Source of the DNA: Diadophis punctatus similis
Lineage: Eukaryota > Chordata > Lepidosauria > Squamata > Dipsadidae
NCBI GenBank assembly: GCA_023053685.1
Contig: JALIGW010000002.1
Span: forward strand, 241,198,677-241,262,676
Reading direction: 5' to 3'
Length of the DNA: 64,000 nucleotides
Part shown: piece after piece, positions 37,012 through 56,729 of the stretch
How the letters are laid out: every line of letters begins with the position of its first letter
Numbering within the stretch: the first letter of the stretch is position 1
Position numbers and translations under genes: made by a program
The notes under the pieces: generated by a model
Seen by the model: the letters and a program-made list of their open reading frames with translations, nothing else
What the model was told of the DNA's origin: nothing
Databases searched by the model: none

Positions 37012-37427
37012 CAGAGTTGGAAGGGACCTTGGAGGCCTTCTAGTCCAACCCCCTGCTTAGGCAGGAAACTCTACACCACTTCAGACAAATGGTTATCCAA
37101 CATCTTCTTAAAAACTTCCAGTGTTGGAGCACCCACAACTTCTGGAGGCAAGCTGTTCCACTGATTAATTGTTCTAACTGTCAGGAAATTTCTCCTTAGT
37201 TCTAAGTTGCTTCTCTCCTTGATTAGTTTCCACCCATTGCTTCTTGTTCTACCCTCAGGTGCTTTGGAGAATAGTTTGACTCCCTCTTCTTTGTGGCAAC
37301 CCCTGAGATATTGGAACACTGCTATCATGTCTCCCCTGGTCCTTCTTTTCATTAAACTAGACATACCCAGTTCCTGCAACCATTCTTTATATGTTTTAGC
37401 CTCCAGTCCCCTAATCATTTTACTTTT
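37012..37427 (-). mobile_element. CR1 LINE 3' fragment
   Basis: CR1 3' end ('gagttggaagggaccttgg') and ORF2 C-terminus ([17 protein letters not shown] on the minus strand). Its ortholog is at 55840-56250. Confidence 0.85.
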
Positions 37428-37899
37428 TGTCAAAGTCTTGAATTTGAATTTGACGAACTATTTTCCTCTTCAACTCCTCCAGTTCTGAGGGAAGACAAAA
37501 GACCCGCCTCTCTCTCACCCCAGTGGCTGCCTCTATTCCTGGCCTGCCCCTGTCTTCCTGGCAACCCAACAGCAGCCAATCAAACAGGAAGGAAGAGACA
37601 ATGGTTGCCTGGGAACTCAATTACCAATCAGCTGCATAGAGAAGAGGTTGAATAAATAAAGACAGGGGGGAAGGTATCAAATTAGAATAAAATTAAAAGT
37701 TTTTTGGTGATGAGAAAAAGACAAAAACTCCCAGAAATGCAGAAGGAGGGGAGGCTTAAGTCTTGGAAGGTCTCCCCAAGATAAAAATGGCTGCTGTGAA
37801 GAGATTCTCCCCACGTGGAGGCTTTGGGGCAATGGGGGGCAGCGGTTGCTGGAGAGAGTCTGGCCGGAGGGTCTGGAGGAGCCATGAGGGACCCTCAGG
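37428..37899. other. Unassigned repeat-like DNA, possibly L1 5' region
   Basis: It is GC-rich and shared with copy 2 (56250-56729). It lies just before an L1 ORF2 remnant in the same orientation, so an L1 5' UTR is possible but unproven. No gene is recognised. Confidence 0.3.
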
Positions 37900-38390
37900 A
37901 TGCATCTTCCTCTGAGTCCTACAGAATCACCTCCAGGGAGATGCCGATTGAATGCTTGTAATCAACATTCACCTCTGAATGGTAATTATAAAGTATTCAG
38001 ATTAAATTTAGCTGGTAGTGTAAAAACATTTTCCAAGAGTTTATTCATAAAGATCAATATGGCTTTTTACTTAAATGACAAAAGACAATGTGAGCACTGT
38101 ATTGGTTGTCATAGAACGTTTACAACAACATAACAAAAAACAAGCCACATAGTTCTTCCTAGATGCAGAGAAAGCCTTTGATAATATGCATTGGCCCCCT
38201 TTTTTTTGCTTAAAGTTCTGGAAGATATGAGCCTTGCTGAGAATTTTATTCAAGAAATTTAGTGTCAGAACCCTGAAATTATGGTTAATGGTGATCTAAC
38301 TAAACCATGTGATATCTAGAAGGGAACAAGTCAAGGTTGTCCTTTATCCCATTTGTTGTTTTTTTCAGCCCTTGAAATGTTGACTTGTTA
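37900..38390 (+). mobile_element. L1 ORF2 reverse-transcriptase remnant
   Basis: Decayed but readable pieces give NYKVFRLNLAGSVKTF, then a frame-shifted counterpart of 'FLDAEKAFDN', MVNGDL-like residues and 'GTRQGCPLSP'-like residues. Orthologous to 56730-57210. Confidence 0.7.
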
Positions 38391-38719
38391 TGGCCCAGGA
38401 GAAAGGAGAGCAGAAGGGAGGTTCCGTTAGGTTAGTCGCCTAGCAACAGAGTCAAGATTCCGATCAGTGACAATTGGCTACAGCAACATTCCGGGGAATG
38501 TCAGTCCATAGAAGAGACTCGGTTCCCTGTCTTCTCTTTTCTGGAAATGGCATTTAATGCTCAAGTGTGATCCCTGTGTATGAATTTCAATGTTGACTGT
38601 TAGACCATTGGAATGGCTGGGAACTGTGACCCCGCTCTTGAGCCTTGGAGCTCTTTTGCACACTCCTCTTTGGAAAACACCCTTTGCAGAATGAAGTTGC
38701 CCTGACTGACTAATTTCAG

Positions 38720-38998
38720 GAAAGATTTGTAGATGAGATTTCTTCACAAATTAACACAAACCGAATGTCTGATTTCCAGCTCCTTCTAAATTTCCACCTG
38801 GGTTACAATCTCCATGACCATTATTTCAACCCTCAAATGACCTGTGGTGCTGTGTTGGACCTGCTCTTAGCTGGGGAGGCCCATGTTGCTAACTTTAGCT
38901 GTAGAAGGCAGAAGGACCTTTTCATTGTCCTTGAAGGGACTGAGACTGACATCTCCTCTCAGATTGCCATTATGTCCACTACCTAAAAAATCCCACAG
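38720..38998 (+). pseudogene. Remnant V2R exon 2 of a different subtype
   Basis: It encodes FQLLLNFHLGYNLHDHYFNPQMTCGAVLDLLLAGEAHVANFSC, clearly homologous to V2R exon 2 but distinct from A-D. A TAA stop lies at 38984-38986 and the donor GT is replaced by AT after CAG. No companion exons are found. An inverted copy is at 54345-54623. Confidence 0.8.
38721..38773 (+). repeat. 53-bp direct repeat, left copy
   Basis: Identical to 39240-39292. The two copies bracket most of the remnant V2R exon and its downstream flank. Copy 2 of the duplication has only one counterpart (57549-57601). Confidence 0.95.
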
Positions 38999-39239
38999 AT
39001 ATGTCCATAATGTTCCATAGCCTACTTCCCAAGCTGTAGGGGTCAGTAGAAAGATACACAACAACTGATCAGGATGAGCAGATAAGTACTCCCAGGGCCC
39101 ATATTTCTATCTGCAAGAGGAGAAATCATATGGTTCTTCACAACAACCACCATCTTTATAATATTTTTAATTTTCTTTTGCCCTGAAAGAAAGCTAATTA
39201 TTCTATTGCACACGGTTAATATCATATTTTCATTCCTAC

Positions 39240-39292
39240 AAAGATTTGTAGATGAGATTTCTTCACAAATTAACACAAACCGAATGTCTGAT
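39240..39292 (+). repeat. 53-bp direct repeat, right copy
   Basis: Exact match to 38721-38773 over 53 nt. Confidence 0.95.
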
Positions 39293-39622
39293 CACCATAC
39301 AAGGAGTAACTCAGCTGTGTTTGCATATAGATGGGTACCTAAACAACAAAAGGCCAGAGCCCATAACAATCCTGTTGTTATACCTGCCACATCTCACCCA
39401 TTTTTAGTGTGAGAAAACTTCCACTGTGGAACCTATGCAGATTTTGGGTGAATGGCCTCATGTGAAAGATGCTGAGAAGTCACAGAGATGGCAACGGGGG
39501 TCTTTGCTTGTACTATGGTGGCCAGGGACATATGGCAAAAAAAGACCTTGCCCAGAAATTCAGACCTGTCATCTTGGGAAATGGTTCAGGTCTATAGATT
39601 ACAGATTACAGATTACAGATTA
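39293..39622. other. Unassigned sequence shared by both duplication copies
   Basis: It is matched at 57602-57930. No gene or known repeat is recognised; it ends in short ATTACAG units before a CR1. Confidence 0.35.
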
Positions 39623-40066
39623 TTAGAGTTGGAAAGGACCTTGTGGGCCATCTAGTCCAACCACCTGCTCAAGCAGGAGTCCCTACACCATTTTGGACAA
39701 ATGGCAGTCCAATCTCCCTTTGAAAGTCTCAAGTGTTGGAGCTCTCACAACCTCCGCAGGCAAGCTGTTCCACTGGTTGATTGCTCTCACTGTCAGAAAG
39801 TTTCTCCTTATTTCCAGGTTGAATCTCTACTTGGTTAGCTTCCATCCATTATTCCTTATCTGGCCTTCTGGTGCCTTGGAGAACAGCCTGACCCCCTCCT
39901 CTCTGTGGTAGCCCCTCAAGTATTGGAACACTGCTATCATGTCTCCCCTGGTCCTTCTCTTCACTAGACTAGCCATGCCCATTTCTTGCAACTGCCCTAT
40001 ATATGTTATAGGTTCCAGTCCCCTAATCATCCTGGTTGCTCTCCTCTGCACTTTCTCTAGAGTCTA
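39623..40066 (-). mobile_element. CR1 LINE 3' fragment
   Basis: Typical CR1 3' sequence from 'gagttggaaaggaccttg' to the ORF2 C-terminus (minus strand, [19 protein letters not shown]). Ortholog at 57931-58375. Confidence 0.85.
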
Positions 40067-40458
40067 GATGGAGTCCTATGGAGGGGGCTTGATGGGGGGC
40101 TAGGTGATGGGAACACAAAGAAAGATTGCTTGGGGTGCTCCTAGTTTTGGTTCTCAAACTAACTCAACTAAAGGAGACTTCCCTAGATTACATCAAGGGC
40201 TTTTTACTGAAAAGTTTTGTAAGATTGGAAATGTGGAAACATGAAGGGAAAATTTATTATGCTTGGTGGACATGTAAAAAGTCTTTAAAATTAGTTTCAA
40301 ACGCCTACATTAAAAGAGAGGATTTTAAAGATAAATATTCAATTTAAGACAGAATGTTTCCTTTTAGGATTGATGGATAAACTGATAGAAAGATGTCATG
40401 GAAGATTATTTCAATTCTGATTAATGTTGCAAGATTACAAAGATTGGAAAATTTAGCG
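39878..40458 (+). repeat. Tandem duplication unit 1 (581 nt)
   Basis: Starts GGAGAACAGCCTGACC inside the CR1 and runs through L1 sequence; the same start recurs abruptly at 40459. Copy 2 has a single unit (58188-58765). Confidence 0.85.
40126..40456 (+). mobile_element. L1 ORF2 3' fragment
   Basis: Readable L1 ORF2 end: WKHEGKIYYAWWTCKKSLK, then LLGLMDK-type residues. It is cut off by the tandem junction at 40459. Confidence 0.65.
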
Positions 40459-41377
40459 GGAGAACAGCCTGACCCCCTCCTCTCTGTGGTAGCCCCTCAA
40501 GTATTGGAACACTGCTATCATGTCTCCCCTGGTCCTTCTCTTCGCTAGACTAGCCATGCCCATTTCTTGCAACTGCTCTTCACATGTTATAGGTTTCAGT
40601 CCCCTAATTATCCTGGTTGCTCTCCTCTGCACTTTCTCTAGAGCAGTGGTTCCCAACCTTTTTGTGATCGAGTACCACTTGGAGGTCCCATACAGTCGCC
40701 GCGTACCACCTGGTTCCAGAGAAACTAAATTTGATCAGATATCACTTTATTTCCATAATTGTACCGTTCCTTTTTTGGCCCCGCACCGCTGGGACCAGGT
40801 GGGTGGCATGTGGCAACAGTTGCAAATCGTTGCCAGATTATCTTGTGTTAGGCAGTAAACATTTTTGCGAAGTAAAAAATAACTAACTAAAAATCTTTCA
40901 TGACCCTGAAAGTGTTTGCGTACCACCTGGAAGGCCCTCGCGTACCACTAGTGGTACACGTACCACAGGTTGGGAACCACTGCTCTAGAGTCTAGATGGA
41001 GTCCTATGGAGGGGGCTTGATGGGGGGCTAGGTGATGGGAACACAAAGAAAGATTGCTTGGGGTGCTCCTAGGTTTGGTTCTGAAACTAACTCAACTAAA
41101 AGAGACTTCTCTAGATTACATCAAGGGCTTTTTACTGAAAAGTTTTGTAAGATTGGAAATGTGGAAACATGAAAGGAAAATTTATTATGCTTGGTGGGCA
41201 TGTAAAAAGTCTTTAAAATTAGTTTCGAACTCCTACATTAAAAGAGAGGATTTTAAAGATAAATATTCAATTTAAGACAGAATGTTTCCTTTTAGGATTG
41301 ATGGATAAACTGAGAAATATGTCATGGAAGATTATTTCAATTCTGATTAATGTTGCAAGATTACAAAGATTGGAAAA
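40459..41377 (+). repeat. Tandem duplication unit 2, interrupted by a hAT element
   Basis: Repeats unit 1 (CR1 end plus L1) but carries a hAT insertion at 40644-40982. It continues into L1 sequence that unit 1 lacks. Confidence 0.85.
40644..40982. mobile_element. Young hAT-type element with exact 8-bp TSD
   Basis: Termini CAGTGGTTCCCAACCT and the complement; exact target duplication CTCTAGAG at 40636-40643 and 40983-40990. Unit 1 and copy 2 both show the empty site. Confidence 0.92.
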
Positions 41378-41530
41378 TTTAGCACTACCCATTGTAGAGG
41401 GATGGTTGGTGAAATGGACAGAACTTGCTGAGATGGGCACACTGATTTCTTTTATTAGAGAAAACACAATATCTATATTTATTGGTGACTGAAACATCCT
41501 TAGTGTCTTTCTGTGTAAAAAATCCACAAC
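41038..41530 (+). mobile_element. L1 ORF2 3' end
   Basis: Continues past WKHERKIYYAWWACKK to LPIVEGWLVKWTELAEMGTL and ISIFIGD, the usual end of L1 ORF2. Ortholog at 58430-58925. Confidence 0.7.
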
Positions 41531-41629
41531 AATCAACTTGTGATTTATGGTTTCAATGATTTGACAGAATATATTATAGAAAGAAGAGAGTTACAATGTA
41601 ATTTTAGAGAGAGAGAAGTTAAAATATAA

Positions 41630-42024
41630 TTTATTTATTTTTATTTATTTATTTATTTTTGTCAAGTACGTGTTGGTAATATACATAGATATAACATTGT
41701 TTATATACATAAGATGGGTACTGATAAGAGGGAACATTAGGACAGGGACGGTAGGCACGCTGGTGCACTTATGCATGCCCCTTACTGACCTCTTAGGAAT
41801 CGGGTAAGGTCAACAGTGGACAGTCTAAGGGTAAAGTTTTGGAGGTTTGGTGACGAAACCACAATGTCAGGTAGTGAGTTCCAGGCATTTACCACTCTGT
41901 TGCTAAAGTTGTATTTTCTACAGTCAAGTTTGGAGAGGTTCACTTTGAGTTTGTATCTGTTGTGTGCTCGTGTATTGTTTTGGTTGAAGCTGAAGTAGTC
42001 GTTGACAGGAAGGACGTTGTAGCA
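41630..42024 (-). mobile_element. L2/CR1-superfamily LINE 3' fragment
   Basis: Minus strand NVLPVNDYFSFNQNNTRAHNRYKL...NAWNSLPD plus 3' UTR with an ATTT-rich tail; same family as 31478-32700. Ortholog at 59012-59406. Confidence 0.8.
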
Positions 42025-43388
42025 GATGCAGCATGGATGGTCAGCCAGGATCACCTTCAGGAGGCAAGTCCAGGAACCTGCAGGCTAGGAAAGCTCACCA
42101 GAGTCTAAAGTGTTTTCAATCATGTTTGCATTTGGCCAGCCTCAGCAGACACAGGTTTGGTGGGACCCCCTCAGTCTCCTTTGCAGGACTCAATTGCAGA
42201 GCCCCTGCAAGTGTGTTGTGTGAATATGTCACAAAATGGTGGACAGTTCTGCGTGCTCTGCAGAATTGAGCCAAGTGAGTTAAACTCCACTGACCATCAT
42301 GGAAGAGTGGGCTCTCCTTAACCTGGATTTGACTCCTAAGCTACAGTGTGGAGTCATCAACTGAATTAACAGGGGATGTTCACAGGGAGCTGCAAAGATG
42401 TTGGGCTACAGAGGGAACCAGATTAAAAATGGCCTCTTTCTCCTTTGCCTCCTCAAAGAAATCTCTAAGAAGCAGGGGACTCACCTTTGGTCAGCCATAG
42501 AGCCTGTGAAAATATTGAGTGAGATTTTAAAACTTTAAATTTAAAATTTAAATTTAAACTTAAAAAGTAAAATAGAATTCCAGTATCTGGGAACCTTGTC
42601 CTGTGCAATTTGTGTGAAACAGGTCATCATGCTAAGACAGCACAGGCTTATATATTTTGGCATGTGCCAATGTAGCTCTTTCCTTAACCTAAGTTATGGG
42701 TGTTGTGTGAACTCGCCAATGCAGTATATTTGCACACAAGATTGAAACCTTTTCCAGGGTCTGCTTTTGGATTCAGGGTCCATGGCTATCCAGCATGACA
42801 ACATTCACAAAATAAGAGATCAGTCTAGTTTGGGATCCTGTTTTGCAAAGGAAGGAGCATCTCAGGTTTTGCCCCCAAGTTCTTCTTTTCCCCAACTTAT
42901 GTTCTATCCATTCTAAAACTTTATCCCCATTAACCAACCACAGGCTGTCATTTCCTCTTAGCCAACTCTCACCCCAAAATTGATATTTCTAGAAATCGCA
43001 GGCAATAAAATTTCACTTGTTACAAACAATTTTAAAATCGGCTCCAATTTAGGATTCGGATACAGGATTCATATATGGAGATCTAACAGAAAACAGAACC
43101 ACAAACAGGCCCAACTCTTAACATTAGACAGGGTTCAAAGGTAGTGATTACTTCCTTGGCATTCGAAGACAGGCAGCACTAAATGCCACCAACCTAGAAT
43201 GTCACCAAACTCCATAGCTCTGGCTGAGATTGTCTCCAGTGTTCTCTGGAGATAAGGCACCCCATTGAAGGAAAGCAGAAGTAAATTCTCCATGAGTTTC
43301 GCTATCTTCCTCCAGCATCACTTTCTGGACATTTTCCTGACAGGAAGGGCCACAACCACTACAGAACAGTGGCCTCAGGGGTATAACT
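42025..43388 (+). promoter_or_regulatory. Distal 5' flank of V2R gene C
   Basis: The first part (to about 42550) is unassigned and shared only with copy 2. From about 42900 it aligns with the gene A flank. No gene is recognised. Confidence 0.4.
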
Positions 43389-43555
43389 AAGTGGTGGGTT
43401 GCTCCCGGTTCGGCCGGGTTCTGCGAACCGGTAGCGGTGGCAACGGGAGGCTTCGCCCACCTGCCCAGGACGCTCCTGCACATGCGCAGAAGCATTGCGC
43501 ACGAGCACGAGTCAGCATGCAAACCGGTAGCAACGCGTTTTAGAACCCACTACTG
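43389..43555. mobile_element. Short hAT-type element in the gene C 5' flank
   Basis: Termini AAGTGGTGGGTTG and AACCCACTACTG; target duplication GTATAACT/GTGTAACT (one mismatch). The same insertion is at 60768-60934, so it predates the segmental duplication; A and B lack it. Confidence 0.75.
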
Positions 43556-43982
43556 GTGTAACTGTGATTTTTTTTACTAAGATACTTTTCTCCAGCTGTC
43601 CCTTTACATGTGGAGGCCTAGAAGAAGTTCAGGATCCCAAGGGGAGAAGTATTTTTCCCCACTGTAATTTTCACAATTCTGGCCTTTGAGACCTCTTGTG
43701 CTACTTCTTGCCTTTGGTGTAAACACCAGACTGAAGAAACAGGAAAAGCTCTTGCATCAGAAAAGGATAAATGCCTCAGATCACCCTCTGTGTGGCACAA
43801 GTTAAGGGACAGGCAAAGGCTCTGCTTTTGAATGTCTCTTTCTATCTTTTCCAAGTGAAGCTCAATTTTTCTCTGTTGGGATCAGGAAAGCTTCCATCTT
43901 GTGAGAGTCCTTTGAATTCTTTTAACTCTTCTTCTTGTTCTTGTTTAGAAACAGGAAGGGGATTAATTCAGCCCCATGAATT

Positions 43983-51524
<7,542 letters not shown>

Positions 51525-51833
51525 GACAGGAATTTCCAACAGGCCAGTGCTAAAAAATAGTCCAAGCTGTTCTCCATACATGAGCATTGCAATATTTTAG
51601 CTTGAGATAATTTAATACAATTAAGTACCATAGTCCTCCTTCCTTGTACTTTAGAATTGCAAGGTGGCCGCTGAGCTCTTTTGAGCAGTCGAGGTATCAT
51701 ATCTGTCCTGTGTCCTTAGATGAACTCTGAAATGCCCCACCAGGATATTTTAAACATAAAACTCATGCAATGGGAATCTTATTGATATGCCAGAAATAAC
51801 TGTATAATTTCAGGGGGCTATAATATGCCATTA

Positions 51834-52290
51834 CCATATTTTTCGGAGTATAAGACGCACCTTTCCCCCCCCTAAAAGAGGCTGGGGGAATAGCTACTCT
51901 GAATGTAGCTTTTTCAAAACTTTTTTTTCCAGCCCTAATGATGTGCTAAAGATCTTCCCGGCACTTCATGGCTTGCAGGCTTGTTTTAATTGCCACTCCC
52001 TCTGAAAAATTTTTTTCAGCCCTAACGAGTTACTAATGATCTTACCGGCTTGCAGGCTTTTTCATTGCTGCTCCCTCCAAATAAGTTTTTTTCAGCCCTA
52101 AGTCTTTGCAGGCTTTTTTCATTGCTACTTGCTCTGAAGAAGATTTTTTCCAGCCCTAACCAGGGGATAAAATAATGTGCTGAAGCTGACCAGACTAAGG
52201 ATGCTAACCAGATGAATGCCTGGTACGTAGATTCCCCCCCTATTTTCCTCCCCAAAAACTGAGGTGCGTCTTATACTCTGAAAAATATGG
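51834..52290. mobile_element. TA-flanked DNA transposon, 457 bp
   Basis: Ends CCATATTTTTCGGAGTATA and the complement, flanked by TA on both sides; an internally shorter relative of 8197-9157. Repeated 'cagccctaa' blocks inside. Confidence 0.75.
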
Positions 52291-52798
52291 TATTTTAGTG
52301 ATATAATGCAATATTATACTCAAAATCTCAACATCATCAGCATAAGGAGAAGAGAGAAACACCTCCACACAAATTAGGGTGAGGAAAATCTGGATTATCC
52401 AACTGGTTAACTAAATTATTATGTAGAATTTAAGCAAGAGAGGAGCTAAAGTACAGCCTCATGAGATTTCCAGAACAGATTTCCTACAGAATGGGATGAT
52501 GGACTATTCCATGGACGTGATATAAGGAAGATGGGTGAGATTGCATATAAACACCCAGTCAGAATTTGGGATAATTCATACCTCTTCTTCTTGTGGACAC
52601 TGCAGAGGCATCTGGGTAGTCAGGTAGGCCTGATCTTAAAGACCTTTTCTTATCTTCTTAAAAGGGAAGTTTGCAAGGAGATTCTATTCACAGAACGAAG
52701 TTATCCTAAAAGAATCATATTTATTCTCAAATAAAGCAGAAATGCATGTGGCTGTCTGGATCTTTCTTATTGGCTGTATGTTGAACAAATTGAACAAA
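52291..52798. other. Unassigned spacer
   Basis: No gene or clear repeat is seen; open frames here are short and unsupported. Confidence 0.3.
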
Positions 52799-53335
52799 TT
52801 CACGAGAAGAGTCCGCCACTACTCCACTCGCAACAGAATACCTTATGCCACCAGACTTGAAATCTTGGGCTTAGACAACCTAGAACTACATTGCCTTCGA
52901 ACTGATCTAAATGTAGTTCATAAAATTATCTTCCACAATGTCCTACCTGTCAATGAATACTTCAGCTTCAACCACAACAATACACGAGCACACAATAGAT
53001 ACAAACTCAATGTAAACTGATCCAAACTCGACTGCAGAAAATACGACTTCAGCAACAGAGTGATCAATGCCTGGAATTCACTACCCAACTCTGTGGTTTC
53101 TTCCCCAAACCCCAAAAATTTTAACCTTAGACTGTCTACTGTCGACCTCACCCCATTCCTAAGTGGTCTGTAAGGGGCGTGCATAAGCTCACCATTGTGC
53201 CTACCATCCCTGTCTTACTGTCCTATTGTCCTCATTTATCTGTACTAACTTTGCTTATGTTTATGTTTATACCTATACCTGCTATCTTGTACATGTTTGA
53301 CAAAAAAATAAACAAATAAAATAAAATAAAATAAA
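52799..53335 (+). mobile_element. L2/CR1-superfamily LINE 3' end, plus strand
   Basis: Encodes [24 protein letters not shown] and NNTRAHNRYKL, then a stop, 'NAWNSLP', and the 3' UTR ending in ATAAA units. Same family as 31478-32700. Confidence 0.85.
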
Positions 53336-53423
53336 TTCTCATACTTTCTCCTCCCCTTCTTGGATCTAAATTAATATGCAGCATTTAAGACCTGTGCCAC
53401 AATCCATACTATGGAGGTTTATG

Positions 53424-53583
53424 CAGTACTGGGTTCTAAAACCCATTGCTATTAGTTTGTGCGCACGCTTTCATGTGTGATGCTTCTGCGCATCCGCAGA
53501 AATGTCCTGGGTGGGTGGGCGAAGTCTCCCACCACTGCTACCAGTTCACAGAACCAGGCTGAACCGGGAGCAACCCACCGCTG
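53424..53583. mobile_element. Short hAT-type element with exact 8-bp TSD
   Basis: Termini CAGTACTGGGTTCT and AGCAACCCACCGCTG; target duplication GGTTTATG exact at 53416-53423 and 53584-53591. Confidence 0.85.
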
Positions 53584-53697
53584 GGTTTATGGGATGGTTT
53601 TCAGGACAAGATCTTTTCAGTCTCCTCCTCACCCTCTACAGCCATCTTGTCCAGCCTTCTACAGAGAACTGATGTTTCAAATAAGAAAATGGAAATG

Positions 53698-53820
<123 letters not shown>

Positions 53821-54024
53821 TGTGAGATTTATATACCGCCTCAAAGTGCAAGCACTCTCTAAGCGGTTTACACCATTAAGCAATGTATATTATATTGCCC
53901 CCAACAATCTGGGTCCTCATTTTACCTTCCTCGGAAGGGTGGAAGGCTGAGTCAACCTTTAGCTGATCACAGTCAGCTAAAGTGGCCTGCAGTACTGCTT
54001 CTAACCGCTGCGCCACCTTAGCTT
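53821..54024 (-). mobile_element. SINE-like (MIR-like) repeat
   Basis: Same family as 1-134 and 47962-48192 ('ttgcccccaacaatctggg', 'ggaaggctgagtcaacctt'), with an adjacent TTTA array at its end. Confidence 0.65.
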
Positions 54025-54099
54025 TATCTGCAAATTGTAGAATAGAAGAGTAAAGGGCCTGAATGATACTGGATTTTGTTCTTTCAAAGCAGAACTGAC

Positions 54100-55042
54100 C
54101 TAAAAGGGAATGAAAATATGATATTAATCGTGTGCAATAGAATAATTAGCTTTCTTTCAGGGCAAAAGAAAATTAAAATTATTATAAAGATGGTGGTTGT
54201 TGTGAAGAAGCATATGATTTCTCCTCTTGCAGATAGAAATATGGGCCCTGGGAGTACTTATCTGCTCATTCTGATCAGTTGTTGTATATCTTTCTACTGA
54301 CCCCTACAGCTTGGGAAGTAGGCTATGGAACATTATGGACATATCTGTGGGATTTTGTAGGTAGTGGGCATAGTGGCAATCTGAGAGGAGATGTCAGTCT
54401 CAGTCCCTTCAAGGACAATGAAAAGGTCCTTCTGCCTTCTACAGTTAAAGTTAGCAACATGGGCCTCCCCAGCTAAGAGCAGGTCCAACACAGCACCACA
54501 GGTCATTTGGGGGTTGCAATAATGGTCATGGAGATTGTAACCCAGGTGGAAATTTAGAAGGAGCTGGAAATCAGACATTCGGTTTGTGTTAAGTTGTGAA
54601 CAAATCTCATCCACCAATCTTTCCTAAAATTAGTCAGTCAGGGCAACTTCATTCTTCAAAGGGTGTTTTCCAAAGAGGAGTGTGGAGAAGAGCTCCAAGG
54701 CTCAAGAGCAGGGTCACAGTTCCCAGCCATTCCAATGGCCTAACAGTCAACAGTGAAATTCATACACAGGGATCACACTTGAGCATTAAATGTCATTTCC
54801 AGAAAAAAGAAGACCGGGAACCGAGTCTCTTCTATGGGCTGACATTCCCCGGAATGTTGCTGCAGCCAACTGTCACTGATCGGAATCTTGACTCTGTTGC
54901 TAGGCAACTAACCTAACGGAATATCCCTTCTGCTCTCCTTTCTCCTGAGCCATGAGAAGTCAACACTTCAAGGGCCGAAATAAACAACAAATGGGATAAA
55001 GGACAACCTTGACTTGTTCCCTTCTAGATATCACATGTGAAA
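54100..55042 (-). repeat. Inverted partial copy of the duplicated segment
   Basis: Reverse complement of about 38311-39236: the L1 ORF2 remnant end, the unassigned 300 nt and the remnant V2R exon 2. It ends at an AAAT array that runs straight into direct copy 2. Confidence 0.88.
54345..54623 (-). pseudogene. Remnant V2R exon 2, minus strand
   Basis: Inverted paralog of 38720-38998 and less damaged. It is open throughout, including TYKIPQ where the other copy has a stop. The donor after CAG is AT, not GT, so it could not splice normally. Residues such as NLHDHYCNPQMTCGAV and HVANFNC identify the V2R exon. Confidence 0.78.
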
Positions 55043-55047
55043 TGAAA

Positions 55048-55126
<79 letters not shown>

Positions 55127-55127
55127 A
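55043..55127. repeat. (AAAT)n microsatellite at the inversion junction
   Basis: About 85 nt of AAAT, changing to ATTTATGAACC at 55128. It is the reverse complement of the TTTA array that precedes copy 1. Confidence 0.95.
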
Positions 55128-55710
55128 TATTTATGAACCACCAATAAGTAGACTGATACAGACTCAATACTCCAAAATCACTGGAAACTTGAACAGGTGA
55201 TTTGGGTTTTCTGTCTGCTGTGGCTAGGGAGACATTTTCCTTTCACAAAAGGAAAGCTTACACATTTCCCCCCCAAAAAAGAATTGTAAATTATAAATGC
55301 TTTCCACTAATGACAAAATTAATCTTAATACTAACACTGTTTTCTATTTTAGTTATTTTCTATAAGCTCATCATCCACACCACAGTCATGTGAAAAAGAA
55401 AGCATACCCTCTTTTGAGTTCTTTCACACCTGGCTTCTAAATTTCGGCTCTCTTTTTGTAAAACAAATGATGACATGGTGTAATATGTCAGGTGTTGTAA
55501 TTCATCTGAGGTTGTATTTATCTACTTTTAAGAACTGCTGAAGACTAGATGATTTTTACTCTGTCCTGAAATGTAAAGCCATAGAACTCAGAGGGTGACT
55601 TATTTTTTCACATACTTTCTTTAATTTCTTTAACTGTATTTTCTTTCATGTCCAATTTCACTGCATCTTCTTACCTTTTATAGGTTTTTAGTTTTAGTTT
55701 TCTATTTTCC

Positions 55711-56250
<540 letters not shown>

Positions 56251-56729
56251 CTTTTTGTCAAAGTCTTGAATTTGAATTTGACGAACAATTTTCCCCTTCA
56301 ACTCCTCCAGTTCTGAGGGAAGATAAAAGACCCGCCTCTCTCTCACCCCAGTGGCTGCCTCTCTTCCTGGCCTGCCCCTGTCGTCCTGGCAACCCAACAG
56401 CAGCCAATAAAAACGGAAAGGAAGAGACAATGGTTGCCTGGGAACTCAATCACCAATCAGCTGCATAGAGAAGAGGTTGAATAAATAAAGACAGGGGGGG
56501 AAGGTATCAAATAAGAATAAAATTAAAAGTTTTTTTGGTGATGAGAAAAAGACAAAAACTCCCAGAAATGCAGAAGGAGGGGAGGCTTAGGTTTTGGAAG
56601 GTCTCCCCAAGATAAAAATGGCTGCTGTGAAGAGATTCTCCCCACGTGGAGGCTTTGGGGCAATGGGGGGCAGCGGTTGCTGGAGAGAGTCTGGCCGGAG
56701 AGTCTGGAGGAGCCATGAGGGACCCTCAG

